64,000 nucleotides of DNA, taken from Nostoc sphaeroides (GTDB lineage: Bacteria; Cyanobacteriota; Cyanobacteriia; Cyanobacteriales; Nostocaceae). Within the stretch, counting starts at the first letter, position 1, and every line of letters begins with the position of its first letter. Both the position numbers and the translations under genes were made by a program. The stretch is taken from NCBI RefSeq assembly GCF_003443655.1, contig NZ_CP031941.1, positions 4,028,501-4,092,500 on the forward strand. The letters run 5' to 3'. This document shows positions 8,563 to 17,737 of the stretch, piece by piece. The notes beneath the pieces are model-generated. The model worked only from the letters and a program-made list of their open reading frames with translations, was not told the DNA's origin and made no database searches.

Positions 8563-9744
8563 TTATCCTCTTACCTCTACTTGGAATTGAGGTGGAGTAT
8601 TTAATCCAGCTATATGCAAAATCCGTTGCGCGATCGCCTCCCAAGTATGATGTTCTATAACCGTTTTCCGCGCCGCTTGTCCCAAAGAATGGCGCAAATG
8701 AGGCGATCGCCACAATTTTTCTAATGCCTCTGCTAAGGCGATCGCATCACCTGGTGGGCAAAGAATCCCATTCACCCCTGTGTCAATTAGCTCAAGTAAT
8801 TGCCCAATACCACTAACAACTACTGGCAAACCAGCCGCCATATATTCATAAACTTTCAACGGTGAGAAGTAAAAATCGGATTCAGCCGCATAAGGCGCAA
8901 CAGCAACATCCATTGCTGCTAATAATTTCGGAATTTCATCAGGATTCACCGCTCCGGTGAATTTAGTATGAGAGTGTAATCCTCGTGCCAATAATTCGGC
9001 TTCGAGATTTTCCCGTTCCGGGCCATCGCCAACAATCAAAAGTTTGGCATTGGGAACTTGTTGATGCAGTTGAGCAAAAGCTGCTGTGAGAATTGGCAAT
9101 CCATGCCACGGTTTTAATGTGCCGACAAATCCCACTGTAAAGGTTTCTGTTTCCGTTGAAAATGCACGATTAAAAGCAGAGAAGCGATCAGGATTTACAC
9201 CATTTGGAATAACATGAATTTTGCTACTTTTGACATAATTCATTAAATAATTTTTCACTTCAGATGAAACAGCAATAAGTGCAGTAGCCGCTTGAAAAAC
9301 CCGATTGGCAACCTGTTGGGCGCTGTGGTAATTAATCAAGCCGCGATGTTTTGCCTGTTCTGCAATCAGAGGTGAATTGACTTCTAATAATCCGGGAATT
9401 CCCATTGCTTGAGCAAATTCCATTGCGCCATAACTCCAAAGCGAGTAACGCTCATAAATTAAGTCAAATGGGCCAAACCTCTGCAAATCCAAACGCAAAT
9501 CAGGATTAATCGATAAGGCAACTTGCTCTCGCACAGCGCGTTCCAGTTTTGGGATGGCTGGAAGGTGATGAACTGAAATATTAGTTAAATCTGCGGGTGG
9601 CTTTCCACCAATACGAGTAGCAAACAATTCAACTTGGATATTTTGCCGTTGCAATGCTCGAATTACTTCTTGGACATGAATAGAGCATCCTTTTTGCCCA
9701 AATACAGGAATTCCTGGATCGGCACAAACATAAGCAATTCGCAC
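8563..9744 (-). CDS. GT4 family glycosyltransferase
   Basis: 393 residues, starting at a GTG (complement of 9742-9744) giving MRIAYVCADPGIPVFGQKG, a typical GT4 opening with the glycine-rich acceptor loop. The N-terminal GT-B domain runs to about 180. The C-terminal donor domain has FTVGFVGTLKPWHG, LLIVGDGPERE and the E-x7-E type motif KVYEYMAAGLPVVVSG. It is directly abutted by the ABC exporter. The sugar and acceptor are unknown. Cytosolic or membrane-peripheral. Confidence 0.88.
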   Translation of the reverse strand: MRIAYVCADPGIPVFGQKGCSIHVQEVIRALQRQNIQVELFATRIGGKPPADLTNISVHHLPAIPKLERAVREQVALSINPDLRLDLQRFGPFDLIYERYSLWSYGAMEFAQAMGIPGLLEVNSPLIAEQAKHRGLINYHSAQQVANRVFQAATALIAVSSEVKNYLMNYVKSSKIHVIPNGVNPDRFSAFNRAFSTETETFTVGFVGTLKPWHGLPILTAAFAQLHQQVPNAKLLIVGDGPERENLEAELLARGLHSHTKFTGAVNPDEIPKLLAAMDVAVAPYAAESDFYFSPLKVYEYMAAGLPVVVSGIGQLLELIDTGVNGILCPPGDAIALAEALEKLWRSPHLRHSLGQAARKTVIEHHTWEAIAQRILHIAGLNTPPQFQVEVRG

Positions 9745-9798
9745 GCTTTACACCTCCTGAACTACTTTTAAATAATTAGTTATTCGCAAACATTCTTT

Positions 9799-9824
9799 AA
9801 TTACGAATTACGAATTACGAATTC
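9799..9824. repeat. AATTACG heptamer array at a gene end
   Basis: Three to four units of AATTACG (complement CGTAATT). The array encodes the last residues (FVIRNS) and the stop of the glycosyltransferase at 9801. The same heptamer recurs at about 11072-11105 just before that gene's start and at about 44648-44674. Confidence 0.85.
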
Positions 9825-11069
9825 TTTTAACGTCATAGGTTCAGCCGCATCGAATATTGCTCGTAATTCTGCACTATTGCAATGAATGTCAAACTCAGAT
9901 TCAATTAATTGTCTGGCTTGGTTTGACAATTTAACTCGCAAGGCTGGATTAGTAAGGAGTTGTTGAAGTGCGATCGCTAATTGTTCGGCATCATGTTGTG
10001 GGACAATTAATCCAGTCTGGCGATCGCGCACTAATTCGGGAATTCCAGTCACATCTGTACTTATACAGGGCGTTCCCAATGCCATTGCTTCTAGTAAAAC
10101 TGTCGGCAAACCATCTCGGTTGCCATCTTGTCCGATAATATATGGAGCGGCAAACACAGCAGCTTGCTGCACCAATTTAAATACATCATTTTGGGGACGT
10201 GGCCCGACAATTTCCACAGTAGATTGCAGTCCTAAATCTTGGATTTTTTGCTGCAATACAGCTTCTAATGCTCCAGTACCCACAATTTGACATTGGAAAT
10301 CACAATTTATTCGCTTCAAAATCGCACAAGCATCTATCAATATAGATAGCCCTTTCTTCTCAATTAATCGACTGACTGAAATAATCAATGGGGGACGATC
10401 AGCCGGGGAAGAATATTGTAATTGTCGTAAATCTAAGCCATTGTAGATACGTTGAACTCGCTTTGCGGCTGCACCATAAGTTTTTTGCAAATAATTGAGG
10501 TTATAGTCACTGACAGTTACCACAGTGGCAGCATCTTTAAGCTTGCGCTGCATATCTTCCAATTCAACACTTTCATGAAAGATATCTTTAGCATGAGCGG
10601 TGAAGGTGTACGGAATGCCCGTGAAGTGAGATGCTAACCGAGCTACACTGGTTGCAACAGTGCCAAAGTGAGCGTGAAAATGGGTGATTCCTTTGAGTCG
10701 CGCTTCCCGTGCTAGCCATGCAGCTTGGTAAACGGTGCTAGCTTGTTCACCTTGAGCATAAGCCAACTTTGACCAAAAATCTGGAATAACTTTACTGGCT
10801 TCTTGTAATTCTGCCCAAAAATAGCTTGCTGCTGTGGGAACAAGACTATTAAGGGATTCACTCATTCGACCTTGAATTGGCTTACGAATGTAGTTGACGG
10901 TAGCACGTACCTGGGAAATAATATTTTGAAAGTGAGTGTCACACGGTGGCCTCAAAGCAAAAATTTCAATATCTAAACCAGCCGCTTCATGAGCCAAAAT
11001 TTCATTGACGACGAAGGTTTCAGAATAGCGAGGATAACGTTTGAGAATGTAACCAATACGGACTGACAT
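9801..11069 (-). CDS. GT4 family glycosyltransferase (colanic-acid WcaL/AmsK-like)
   Basis: 422 residues opening MSVRIGYILKRYPRYSETFV, the hallmark of the WcaL/AmsK-like branch of GT4. The N-terminal domain includes FHAHFGTVATSVARL and YTFTAHAKDIF. The donor domain includes ISVSRLIEKKGLSIL, CQIVGTGALE, GQDGNRDGLPTVLLEAMA and GTPCISTDVTGIPELV. These enzymes usually act in exopolysaccharide or glycolipid assembly. It is first of a four-gene minus-strand run (56-base gap to the next GT4). The final FVIRNS and stop are encoded by an AATTCGT heptamer array, so the C-terminus is probably not ancestral. Confidence 0.88.
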   Translation of the reverse strand: MSVRIGYILKRYPRYSETFVVNEILAHEAAGLDIEIFALRPPCDTHFQNIISQVRATVNYIRKPIQGRMSESLNSLVPTAASYFWAELQEASKVIPDFWSKLAYAQGEQASTVYQAAWLAREARLKGITHFHAHFGTVATSVARLASHFTGIPYTFTAHAKDIFHESVELEDMQRKLKDAATVVTVSDYNLNYLQKTYGAAAKRVQRIYNGLDLRQLQYSSPADRPPLIISVSRLIEKKGLSILIDACAILKRINCDFQCQIVGTGALEAVLQQKIQDLGLQSTVEIVGPRPQNDVFKLVQQAAVFAAPYIIGQDGNRDGLPTVLLEAMALGTPCISTDVTGIPELVRDRQTGLIVPQHDAEQLAIALQQLLTNPALRVKLSNQARQLIESEFDIHCNSAELRAIFDAAEPMTLKEFVIRNS

Positions 11070-11115
11070 AATAATTCGTAATTCGTAATTCGTAATTCGT
11101 AATTAAGAAGCGTAA

Positions 11116-11239
11116 GGGACTTCCTAATAAAAAAAATGTTCCAAAACTGACGCGAAAACTCTCTCTATTCCTCCTCTCTCTGTGTTCTCTGTGTCTGGAG
11201 TGGTTCGTTTATTTGGATAATTTATTTCTTGGAAGTCCC
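11116..11239. mobile_element. MITE-like element, GGGACTTCC family (copy C)
   Basis: 124 bp with inverted ends: left GGGACTTCCTAATAAAA, right (complement) GGGACTTCCAAGAAATAAAT. It is flanked by TAA direct repeats. The interior has CTCTGTGTTCTCTGTGTC and GGTTCGTTTATTTGG. It is related to the elements at 20535, 32380 and 49613 and the half-copy at 47833. It sits in the gap between two envelope glycosyltransferase genes. Confidence 0.75.
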
Positions 11240-11277
11240 TAATTAGGAAGGTTGTTTTTAGGCTCCCTCATCTCCTT

Positions 11278-12555
11278 TCAAGAAGCTTGTTGGGATGAAT
11301 GATGAGCAGACGTGAGTATTTCATTTAGGAATTGCGGAATGCGGCTAAGTCCATCAAGATCGATACAATTACGGACTTGTGGCGGCTCTCCTTCTTGCAT
11401 TAACCAATCTGTTAATGCTTGAGGTTTCAGATGATGCGGGTGCAGCATATCAACTAAACCAAGTGCCTCTAAGCGTTCGGCACGGATCAACTGCTCTCGA
11501 CGGGGCTTGATTCGGGGTACAATAAGCGATCGCTTTTGAAATGACAGCAATTCGCAAGTTGTGTTGTAACCACCCATAGCAATGACGCGTTCAGCCTGAT
11601 TCAGCAATAGCGTCGGTTCAGCTAAATATTTCAACACCCGTAAATTAGAACGTTTAGCAGCATATTTCTGAAGCCGTTGCTGTACCTCTGGCGGCATGAA
11701 CGGCCCCGTCAAGATGATGCCGTTCATCTCTGGTGGTAGTTCAGCACAAGCAAATGTTTCTGCCAAACGCGCTCCATCTTGTCCGCCTCCCACCAAGCAC
11801 AACACGAATCGTTCAGATGGCAGATTAAGTGATTTCAATGCCTGAACGCTATCCATATCTACGAATTTGAGGCGGTTACGCTGGTCAAGATAGCCAGTGT
11901 AACGTAATTTTGCTAAAGTCTTTGGATTGAAGCGATATTCCTGTGCTAGGTCATAGATGGCTGGATCACCATACACCCAAACTGCATCATAGTAGGTTTG
12001 AATCGCCTCTTCATTAGCTATTCTTTTCCACTCTCGATGCACAGATGTAGGGTCATCTAACACATCCCGTAAACCTAAAATGCAGTGCGTTTTTCCTTGG
12101 GTACGTAAATAATTTAGTGTTGGTTCTAGCTCTCTCACCGCTCCTCGCGGTACATTATCCACAATCAGAATATCGGGTTTAAAAGTTTTGATGGTGGTAA
12201 GAATAACTTGCGATCGCAGTGTAATAATTTCCTGCAATGATAGATCCAATCTTCGTGCCTGATATTGCCCATCAATATTTTTGTGCAAAGCAGGTAAAGT
12301 CAAACAATCAACTCCTGGTAGTGTTGTTATATTGCTGGCATCCTGTATTCCACTAATCAGCAAAACATCAATTTCTAAGTCTGAACATCCTAAAGTTTGA
12401 GCAATCAACAAATTACGGCGCTTATGTCCCAGTCCCATTGTGTCATGCGAATATAAAGCAATGCGCCATTTACGAGGATTTCTAGATAAAATACTAACCT
12501 CTGAAGACGTTATGTTACCCGACGTTCGTGCTATTTCTTTAACGAATTTTTTCAT
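11278..12555 (-). CDS. GT-B glycosyltransferase, MurG/GT28-like
   Basis: I place the start at the ATG at 12555 (425 residues) because AGGAG lies five bases upstream. In-frame codons at 12579 (ATG) and 12600 (TTG) lack such a site. The body opens RIALYSHDTMGLGHKRRN, a glycine-rich donor/acceptor loop. The C-terminal half has FVLCLVGGGQDGARLAE and VIAMGGYNTTCELLSF, which resembles the GT28 C-terminal donor site. I cannot assign its substrate. It is the most upstream gene of the minus-strand envelope block, separated from the GT4 genes by the element at 11116. Confidence 0.75.
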   Translation of the reverse strand: MKKFVKEIARTSGNITSSEVSILSRNPRKWRIALYSHDTMGLGHKRRNLLIAQTLGCSDLEIDVLLISGIQDASNITTLPGVDCLTLPALHKNIDGQYQARRLDLSLQEIITLRSQVILTTIKTFKPDILIVDNVPRGAVRELEPTLNYLRTQGKTHCILGLRDVLDDPTSVHREWKRIANEEAIQTYYDAVWVYGDPAIYDLAQEYRFNPKTLAKLRYTGYLDQRNRLKFVDMDSVQALKSLNLPSERFVLCLVGGGQDGARLAETFACAELPPEMNGIILTGPFMPPEVQQRLQKYAAKRSNLRVLKYLAEPTLLLNQAERVIAMGGYNTTCELLSFQKRSLIVPRIKPRREQLIRAERLEALGLVDMLHPHHLKPQALTDWLMQEGEPPQVRNCIDLDGLSRIPQFLNEILTSAHHSSQQAS

Positions 12556-12978
12556 GTGTACTCCTGACAAAATTTTCATCCGGGGGCTGACGACTTGCAA
12601 ATTGAGTTAGCACTTTTATCTACTTTTTAAATTTTAAATATTGAGATAAATTGATTAATTCATCATAACTTTGCTCTATAAATTACATGGAATAAAGTCC
12701 TTCCTAATATTCATAGTTTATTTCCGATAAATTACTTATTCTTTTCGTTAACACTAATATTTTTCATTTTAAAAAGTTATTAATTTCTAAACCTAAAATT
12801 AAAATTAGGTTATTATTTTGTTAACAAAAGTTAAAAGCTACTTTATAAACTATCAATTTCTCATGAACCGTGCATGAGAAAATAATGAAAATTCTCTCAT
12901 CAAGAATTAACTAGAGGATTGGAGACTGAAACCGAGGATTTGATAAATTTAAACCGTCTTAAATGAGGATGAGTAAAA
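12556..12978. other. Divergent promoter region, no gene seen
   Basis: 423 AT-rich bases between divergently transcribed genes (glycosyltransferase leftward, sensor kinase rightward). No open frame of interest. It contains a TTAACAAAAGTTAA partial dyad at about 12820 and the hairpin described separately at 12857-12881. Promoters for both directions must lie here, but I cannot place -10 boxes with confidence. Confidence 0.6.
12857..12881. promoter_or_regulatory. Inverted repeat upstream of the sensor kinase
   Basis: TTTCTCATG and CATGAGAAA form a perfect 9-bp dyad with a 7-base spacer, 98 bases before the sensor kinase start. It could be an operator (for example for the cognate OmpR-type regulator) or an RNA hairpin in the leader. 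There is no T-run, so a terminator is unlikely. Confidence 0.3.
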
Positions 12979-14535
12979 ATGAGCAGGGTAATAAACCGTT
13001 TTTGCGATCGCATCTCTAGCTTCAAAATATCTCAGTTGCTTTTAGTTTGGCAGCAACTATTTGGAGAAGCACGCACCCGGATTTTGCTCTGGTACTTGCT
13101 GATTTTAGGAATAACGTTTCTCACTGCTATTCCGGCATTTCGCTATCAGCTATACCAGCGTATTGATGAGCGTGTTCGTCAGGATATGGAAGGAAATATG
13201 ATGGCTTTCAAGGCACTGATTAAGGGCGAAAATTTGGTTACAGAGAATAGACTCACTGATGACTCAGAAGAGATATTGAACGAGTCAATACTGTCTGGAG
13301 AAGAACAAATCACTGCTCCAGCCTCCGTAGAAGACTTAATCAAACTTTTTAGAGCTTATTTGTTGTATCGGCGACCGGAAGATGAATCCTACTTTATCAC
13401 TTTTCTCGATGGTGAATTCTACCAATCTAGTCCTAGCGCCCGCCCTAAGCTTCTAGCCAGAGACTCACTACTTATGAGACGGTGGGCAAAACAGACCCAA
13501 CCAGAACAGGGAGAACAAGAATTTCCCGCCCCGGATGCTAGTAATATTATTTACATGGTGGAACCGATTAAGATTAATGGACAAACACGAGGAGTCTTTG
13601 TTGTTGCCCACAATAGCACTGGGGAAAGGACAGAAGCCTTAGAAGCAGTCACTGAGATTATTGAAGTTTTCAGCTTAGTGTTTTTGGTGTCGTTAATCCT
13701 TACCTGGTTAGCTGCGGGGCGGATACTCTCTCCTTTACGGACAATTCTCATTACATCTCATGCCATCAGTGAGTCAGATTTAACTCAGCGTTTGCCTGCG
13801 CGAGGTAAGGGAGAACTGGGGGAACTGGCGAAGACATTCAACGAAATGATGGACAGATTAGAAGCAGCCTTTGCCAGCCAGCGTGAATTTGTCAACGATG
13901 CTGGACACGAACTGAGAACTCCCATCACTATTATTCGCGGACATCTAGAACTGATGGGAGATGATCCCCAAGAACAACAGGAAACCGTGGCACTGGTCAT
14001 CGGAGAACTAGACCGGATGAGCCGTTTAGTTGATGATATGATTTTGCTGGCAAAAGCAGAACGCGCCGACTTTTTACAGGTAGCAACAGTAAATGTGGCA
14101 GATTTAACCAAAGAATTATTTGTTAAAGCTCAAGCATTAGCAGAAAGGGACTGGCAACTAGACTCTGTAGCTAAAGGTCAGATTGTTGTTGACCGACAAA
14201 GAATTACCGAAGCCATAATAAATCTGGCCCAGAATGCTACTCAGCATACTAAGGAGAGTGATACTATTTCCATAGGTTCAGCGATCGCCAAAGGAAAGGT
14301 GCGCTTCTGGATACGCGATACAGGCGAAGGCATTCCACTGGTTGATCAAAAACGAATTTTTGAACGCTTTGCCCGATCTTCCAAAAGTCGCCGTCGTTCA
14401 GAGGGGGCTGGGCTAGGGCTTTCTATCGTCCGAGCGATCGCAGAGGCTCATTCTGGTCAAGTATTACTTCGTAGTCAGTTAGGAGCAGGTTCGATGTTTA
14501 CCATCGTTTTACCGCTCGATCCCCCCAATAAATAA
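12979..14535 (+). CDS. Two-component sensor histidine kinase
   Basis: 518 residues. TM1 lies at about 35-54, an extracytoplasmic sensor region at 55-225, TM2 at about 228-247, and HAMP at about 248-300. The dimerisation domain has the phospho-acceptor H310 in FVNDAGHELRTPI. The ATPase domain has an N-box NLAQNAT (about 412), RDTGEGIP and GAGLGLSIVRAIAEAHSG. It phosphorylates a partner regulator, almost certainly the OmpR-type protein encoded six bases downstream. The signal is unknown; the sensor region has no domain I recognise. Confidence 0.92.
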   Translation: MSRVINRFCDRISSFKISQLLLVWQQLFGEARTRILLWYLLILGITFLTAIPAFRYQLYQRIDERVRQDMEGNMMAFKALIKGENLVTENRLTDDSEEILNESILSGEEQITAPASVEDLIKLFRAYLLYRRPEDESYFITFLDGEFYQSSPSARPKLLARDSLLMRRWAKQTQPEQGEQEFPAPDASNIIYMVEPIKINGQTRGVFVVAHNSTGERTEALEAVTEIIEVFSLVFLVSLILTWLAAGRILSPLRTILITSHAISESDLTQRLPARGKGELGELAKTFNEMMDRLEAAFASQREFVNDAGHELRTPITIIRGHLELMGDDPQEQQETVALVIGELDRMSRLVDDMILLAKAERADFLQVATVNVADLTKELFVKAQALAERDWQLDSVAKGQIVVDRQRITEAIINLAQNATQHTKESDTISIGSAIAKGKVRFWIRDTGEGIPLVDQKRIFERFARSSKSRRRSEGAGLGLSIVRAIAEAHSGQVLLRSQLGAGSMFTIVLPLDPPNK

Positions 14536-14541
14536 GCGTCT

Positions 14542-15210
14542 ATGCCCAACATTCTCATCGTTGAAGATGAACCCAGGATTGCCTCATTTATTGAAAAAGG
14601 GTTGCGATCGCAAGGGTTCACAACAACAATCGTTACAGATGGGTTGTATGTGCTGGATGTGATCCAAAGTGGAACCTTTGACTTATTAATTCTGGATCTA
14701 GGGTTGCCTGGAAAAGACGGATTTCAAGTACTCGAAGAACTGCGCGGACAGGGAGAAGACATACCTGTGATTATCCTCTCTGCTAGAAGTGATATTCACG
14801 ACAAGGTTGCTGGGCTAGAAGGGGGTGCAGATGATTATGTTACCAAACCCTTCCGATTTGAAGAACTGTTGGCGCGGGTAAGGTTACGGTTGCGAAGTAC
14901 TAGACCTGCCAGAGATGCCCAAGAGTTTATCCTCAAAGCTGGTAATATGGAGCTTAATTTGCGAACTCGACAGGTGAAAATAGGCGATCGCCTCATAGAA
15001 CTACCTGCCCGTGAATTTGCTATGGCAGAAATGTTTTGCCGCCACCCAGAACAAGTCATCAGTCGAGAACAACTCCTCGATTACGTTTGGGGTTACGACT
15101 ATAACCCAGGTTCTAATATTGTTGATGTGTATGTCGGTTATCTCCGTAAGAAACTAGGTAGCAAACTAATTGAGACAGTTAGAGGCATGGGTTATCGTTT
15201 GCGAAAGTAG
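14542..15210 (+). CDS. OmpR/PhoB-family response regulator
   Basis: 222 residues. The receiver domain has the phospho-acceptor D52 in LLILDLGLPGKDG, the acidic pair at E8-D9, and the switch lysine in DDYVTKPF. A C-terminal winged-helix DNA-binding domain (about 130-222) includes LPAREFAMAEMF and the recognition-helix region NIVDVYVGYLRKKLG. It follows the sensor kinase by six bases, giving a complete two-component pair. The target genes cannot be read from the window. Confidence 0.94.
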   Translation: MPNILIVEDEPRIASFIEKGLRSQGFTTTIVTDGLYVLDVIQSGTFDLLILDLGLPGKDGFQVLEELRGQGEDIPVIILSARSDIHDKVAGLEGGADDYVTKPFRFEELLARVRLRLRSTRPARDAQEFILKAGNMELNLRTRQVKIGDRLIELPAREFAMAEMFCRHPEQVISREQLLDYVWGYDYNPGSNIVDVYVGYLRKKLGSKLIETVRGMGYRLRK

Positions 15211-15238
15211 TGCTGAGTGCTGAGTCTTGAGGTTCAAT

Positions 15239-16369
15239 ATGAAACAGCATCACAACTTCGATGAACTGGCTTTTGGCCAGTTAAATAGCCCTTTGCAATC
15301 AACTAACTCCAGTCCAAACACAAGCAATTCTAGATATTGGTTCAGTCATCTGAAGGTTGGTCAAAAGATTGGCATTGGATATGCACTGATTTTGAGCATC
15401 GCTGTACTGGGAACTAGCATTGGGTTTCTGATTGCAGATCATTACCAGCGACAAGCGCAAAAGCGGGAAGAAGCGGCGATTGAAGAGTTATATAAGATGT
15501 ATCAACTGAAAACCAGCGTGTTTCGTGTTCGTACCAACCAACACAAGCTGATTTTATACATGGATCAACCAAAAAGATGGCAAGAACAATATACTTTGTT
15601 ACTTAACTATGTTGAGCAAGCTAGACAAGTTTGGTTTGAGTTCAAAACTAACTACAGCATTGAGAACCCGAACCTATATGATTCTGTAATTGAACAAGAA
15701 GCAGTTCACCGCTTGTTGCAGGCCCACCAAGGCTTTGATACTTACTTACAGCGCACAGAGGCTCTGTTTCACGATAACAATCCCAGTAAATTATCACCAA
15801 ACGAAATTAGGACAGCACAAACAAAACTCTTCAATTTCATGCATAGCTCATCAATTTTTATGATTGATGATTTTCTTGATGACATCACCAATCTTGTTGA
15901 AGTCATAGCCCAGGAGTATCAGCAAGCAAATTGGGAACTGCAAAGGGCAGAAAAATTACGTCTAAATATTATTTTAGGTAGCCTGTCACTATCGATCGCG
16001 ATCGCCACATTATTAGCAATTTACACTAGTCGGGCCATTGCCCGTCCTATTCAAGCAGTCACCCATGTTGCCCAACAGGTTACAGAGGAATCTAATTTTG
16101 ATTTACAAGCACCTGTAACAACTAATGATGAAGTTGGTATCTTGGCTACTTCCCTTAATCGTTTAATTTTGGAAGTTCAGCAACTCATCACAGTCCAAAA
16201 TGATGCTAACGAACAGCTAGAAGTATACAGCCAAGTACTAGAAGAGAAAGTACGCGAACGAACACGGGAGTTAAATGAGAAAAATCTCAGCTTAAAAATG
16301 GCATTAGAGGAATTGCGGTGTACTCAAGCTCAACTCGGAGAAACTGAGGATAATAGCGATAAAACCTGA
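15239..16369 (+). CDS. Membrane sensor protein with HAMP domain, lacking a kinase core
   Basis: 376 residues from the ATG at 15239; an in-frame TTG at 15227 is less likely. TM1 lies at about 45-66 (IGIGYALILSIAVLGTSIGF). A helical periplasmic region, probably four-helix or CHASE3-like, follows to about 235. TM2 is near SLSLSIAIATLLAIYTSR, then HAMP (IARPIQAVTHVAQQV to LNRLILEVQQL), then a coiled coil. The chain stops just after LEELRCTQAQLGETE. In related cyanobacterial kinases this linker leads directly into the HisKA domain, so the catalytic half is missing. It follows the two-component pair in the same direction (28-base gap) and may act as an accessory sensor. Alternatively it is a truncated kinase. 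Confidence 0.75.
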   Translation: MKQHHNFDELAFGQLNSPLQSTNSSPNTSNSRYWFSHLKVGQKIGIGYALILSIAVLGTSIGFLIADHYQRQAQKREEAAIEELYKMYQLKTSVFRVRTNQHKLILYMDQPKRWQEQYTLLLNYVEQARQVWFEFKTNYSIENPNLYDSVIEQEAVHRLLQAHQGFDTYLQRTEALFHDNNPSKLSPNEIRTAQTKLFNFMHSSSIFMIDDFLDDITNLVEVIAQEYQQANWELQRAEKLRLNIILGSLSLSIAIATLLAIYTSRAIARPIQAVTHVAQQVTEESNFDLQAPVTTNDEVGILATSLNRLILEVQQLITVQNDANEQLEVYSQVLEEKVRERTRELNEKNLSLKMALEELRCTQAQLGETEDNSDKT

Positions 16370-16693
16370 AAAATTAATCTTTTTAGCTGAAAACATGCTA
16401 AATATTAATCCGCAACTGCTGATTACTAATGTCGAAATCTAAGCAGCCAATTATCAAATGCTGTACAGCACGGTATAAATAAAGCAACTATTTCAAATCG
16501 TTCAAAAGCCTGTATTCTAAGCTTTTTGACTTTTGACTTTTAACTTTTGACTTCCGCCTTGCGGTACTAGCCCCATAGACACCCGTTTTTTTGTTAGTAT
16601 TCAAAAAAACCTATTGACACATTTTCAGATCAATTGTTTGTGATTTGTAAGTAAATGTAAACAATTGTTTCAAAAGAAAGCACCTGAGGTTTA
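16370..16693. other. Intergenic region with degenerate TTTTGACT repeats
   Basis: 324 bases, no gene seen. It holds TTTTGACTTTTGACTTTTAA repeats at about 16523-16552, followed by a GCCTTGCGGTACTAGCCC string. The same combination recurs at about 49528-49570, so it is a dispersed repeat. The rsfS promoter must lie in the last 120 bases. Confidence 0.6.
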
Positions 16694-17152
16694 ATGACTG
16701 ATTATTTCCAAGGAAATTTCCCATTACAATCTGTCCCACTGACGAAGAGTGTGGCAAAGAGCCACGCCCATACCGAAGAGGAGAGCGGAAAATTAGCTGC
16801 AACGATCGCAGAAGCTGGATCAGACCGGAAAGCAGGTGAGATTATATTGCTCAAAGTAGCAGAGGTATCTTACCTAGCTGATTACTTTGTGATGATGACT
16901 GGCTATTCTAAGGTACAAGTCAGGGCGATCGCTCAAGCAATTGAAGGAAAAGTCGAAACTGAGTTGCAAAGGCGTCCCATACGGACAGAAGGAAAACTTG
17001 AGGGAAGTTGGGTACTACAAGACTACGGTGATGTGATCGTTCACATCATGATGCCCAAAGAACGGGAGTTTTATAATTTAGAAGCGTTCTGGATTCATGC
17101 AGAGCGTATTTCCCTTCCAGAATCTGATGAAGGTGAGGGTAAGCCAACATGA
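16694..17152 (+). CDS. rsfS: Ribosomal silencing factor RsfS
   Basis: 152 residues. RsfS (RsfA/Iojap) binds ribosomal protein L14 and blocks 30S-50S joining when nutrients are low. The conserved core starts near residue 33 ([18 protein letters not shown]). It includes [40 protein letters not shown] and [14 protein letters not shown]. The first ~30 residues are a non-conserved leader, usual in cyanobacteria. The stop overlaps the start of the next gene by four bases (ATGA), so the two are translationally coupled. Confidence 0.93.
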   Translation: MTDYFQGNFPLQSVPLTKSVAKSHAHTEEESGKLAATIAEAGSDRKAGEIILLKVAEVSYLADYFVMMTGYSKVQVRAIAQAIEGKVETELQRRPIRTEGKLEGSWVLQDYGDVIVHIMMPKEREFYNLEAFWIHAERISLPESDEGEGKPT

Positions 17153-17649
17153 TTAGGTCTTCGGTTTCAAATTGCCCAGTTCCCATAGACCAACAACCGC
17201 TTAATGAGTACGAAGAGTTAAAAAATTCCTGGCTGTTTCGTGATAGCACTTTAGATTTGCGCGAGTATATCACGAAAATAGCTTGGATTTGGGGTTTATC
17301 TTGGCTGGTCGCAGGGCCTGTGGCAGCAGCAAGTTTTCCCCCTCACAAGTATATTGCACATTTTATCCTCTGTGGTGCGGCCGCCGCGAGTGTTGGCGTA
17401 GTGCTGGCACTGGTAAGGTTATACTTAGGCTGGTTTTACGTGTGCGATCGCCTTGGCAGTCCCACAGTCTTTTATGAAGAGTCCGGCTGGTACGACGGTC
17501 AAACTTGGACAAAACCACAGGAAATCCTTAACCGCGATCGCTTAATTGTCGCATACGAAATTAAACCTATTCTGCGGCGGTTACAATTTACCATTGCTGG
17601 GTTGGCGGGAATGTACGTTATTGGTACTATAGTTTGGCATTTGTTTTAA
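17149..17649 (+). CDS. CGLD27-like membrane protein (DUF1230)
   Basis: 166 residues beginning in the ATGA overlap with rsfS. After a conserved opening ([20 protein letters not shown]) come two hydrophobic segments (about 50-68 and 75-95), a C-terminal hydrophobic segment (about 145-165), and the signature [16 protein letters not shown]. This matches the CGLD27 family conserved in the green lineage and cyanobacteria. Plant and algal members are linked to chloroplast function; the biochemical role is not established. The coupling to rsfS is directly visible. Confidence 0.85.
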   Translation: MIRSSVSNCPVPIDQQPLNEYEELKNSWLFRDSTLDLREYITKIAWIWGLSWLVAGPVAAASFPPHKYIAHFILCGAAAASVGVVLALVRLYLGWFYVCDRLGSPTVFYEESGWYDGQTWTKPQEILNRDRLIVAYEIKPILRRLQFTIAGLAGMYVIGTIVWHLF

Positions 17650-17652
17650 AGA

Positions 17653-17696
17653 GTCATTGGTCATTAGTGATTAGCTAAGGACTAATGACCAATGAC
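17653..17696. repeat. Hairpin made of inverted heptamer repeats
   Basis: GTCATTGGTCATTAG (17653-17667) pairs perfectly with CTAATGACCAATGAC (17682-17696) across a 14-base loop, starting four bases after the CGLD27 stop codon. The arms are TCATTGG/CCAATGA heptamers in opposite orientation. There is no T-run, so it may protect or shape the 3' end rather than terminate strongly. The downstream arm continues into an ATG at 17699. Confidence 0.8.
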
Positions 17697-17737
17697 CAAT
17701 GACTAAATTAATTAAAAAAGGTAATAAATATAAACCC

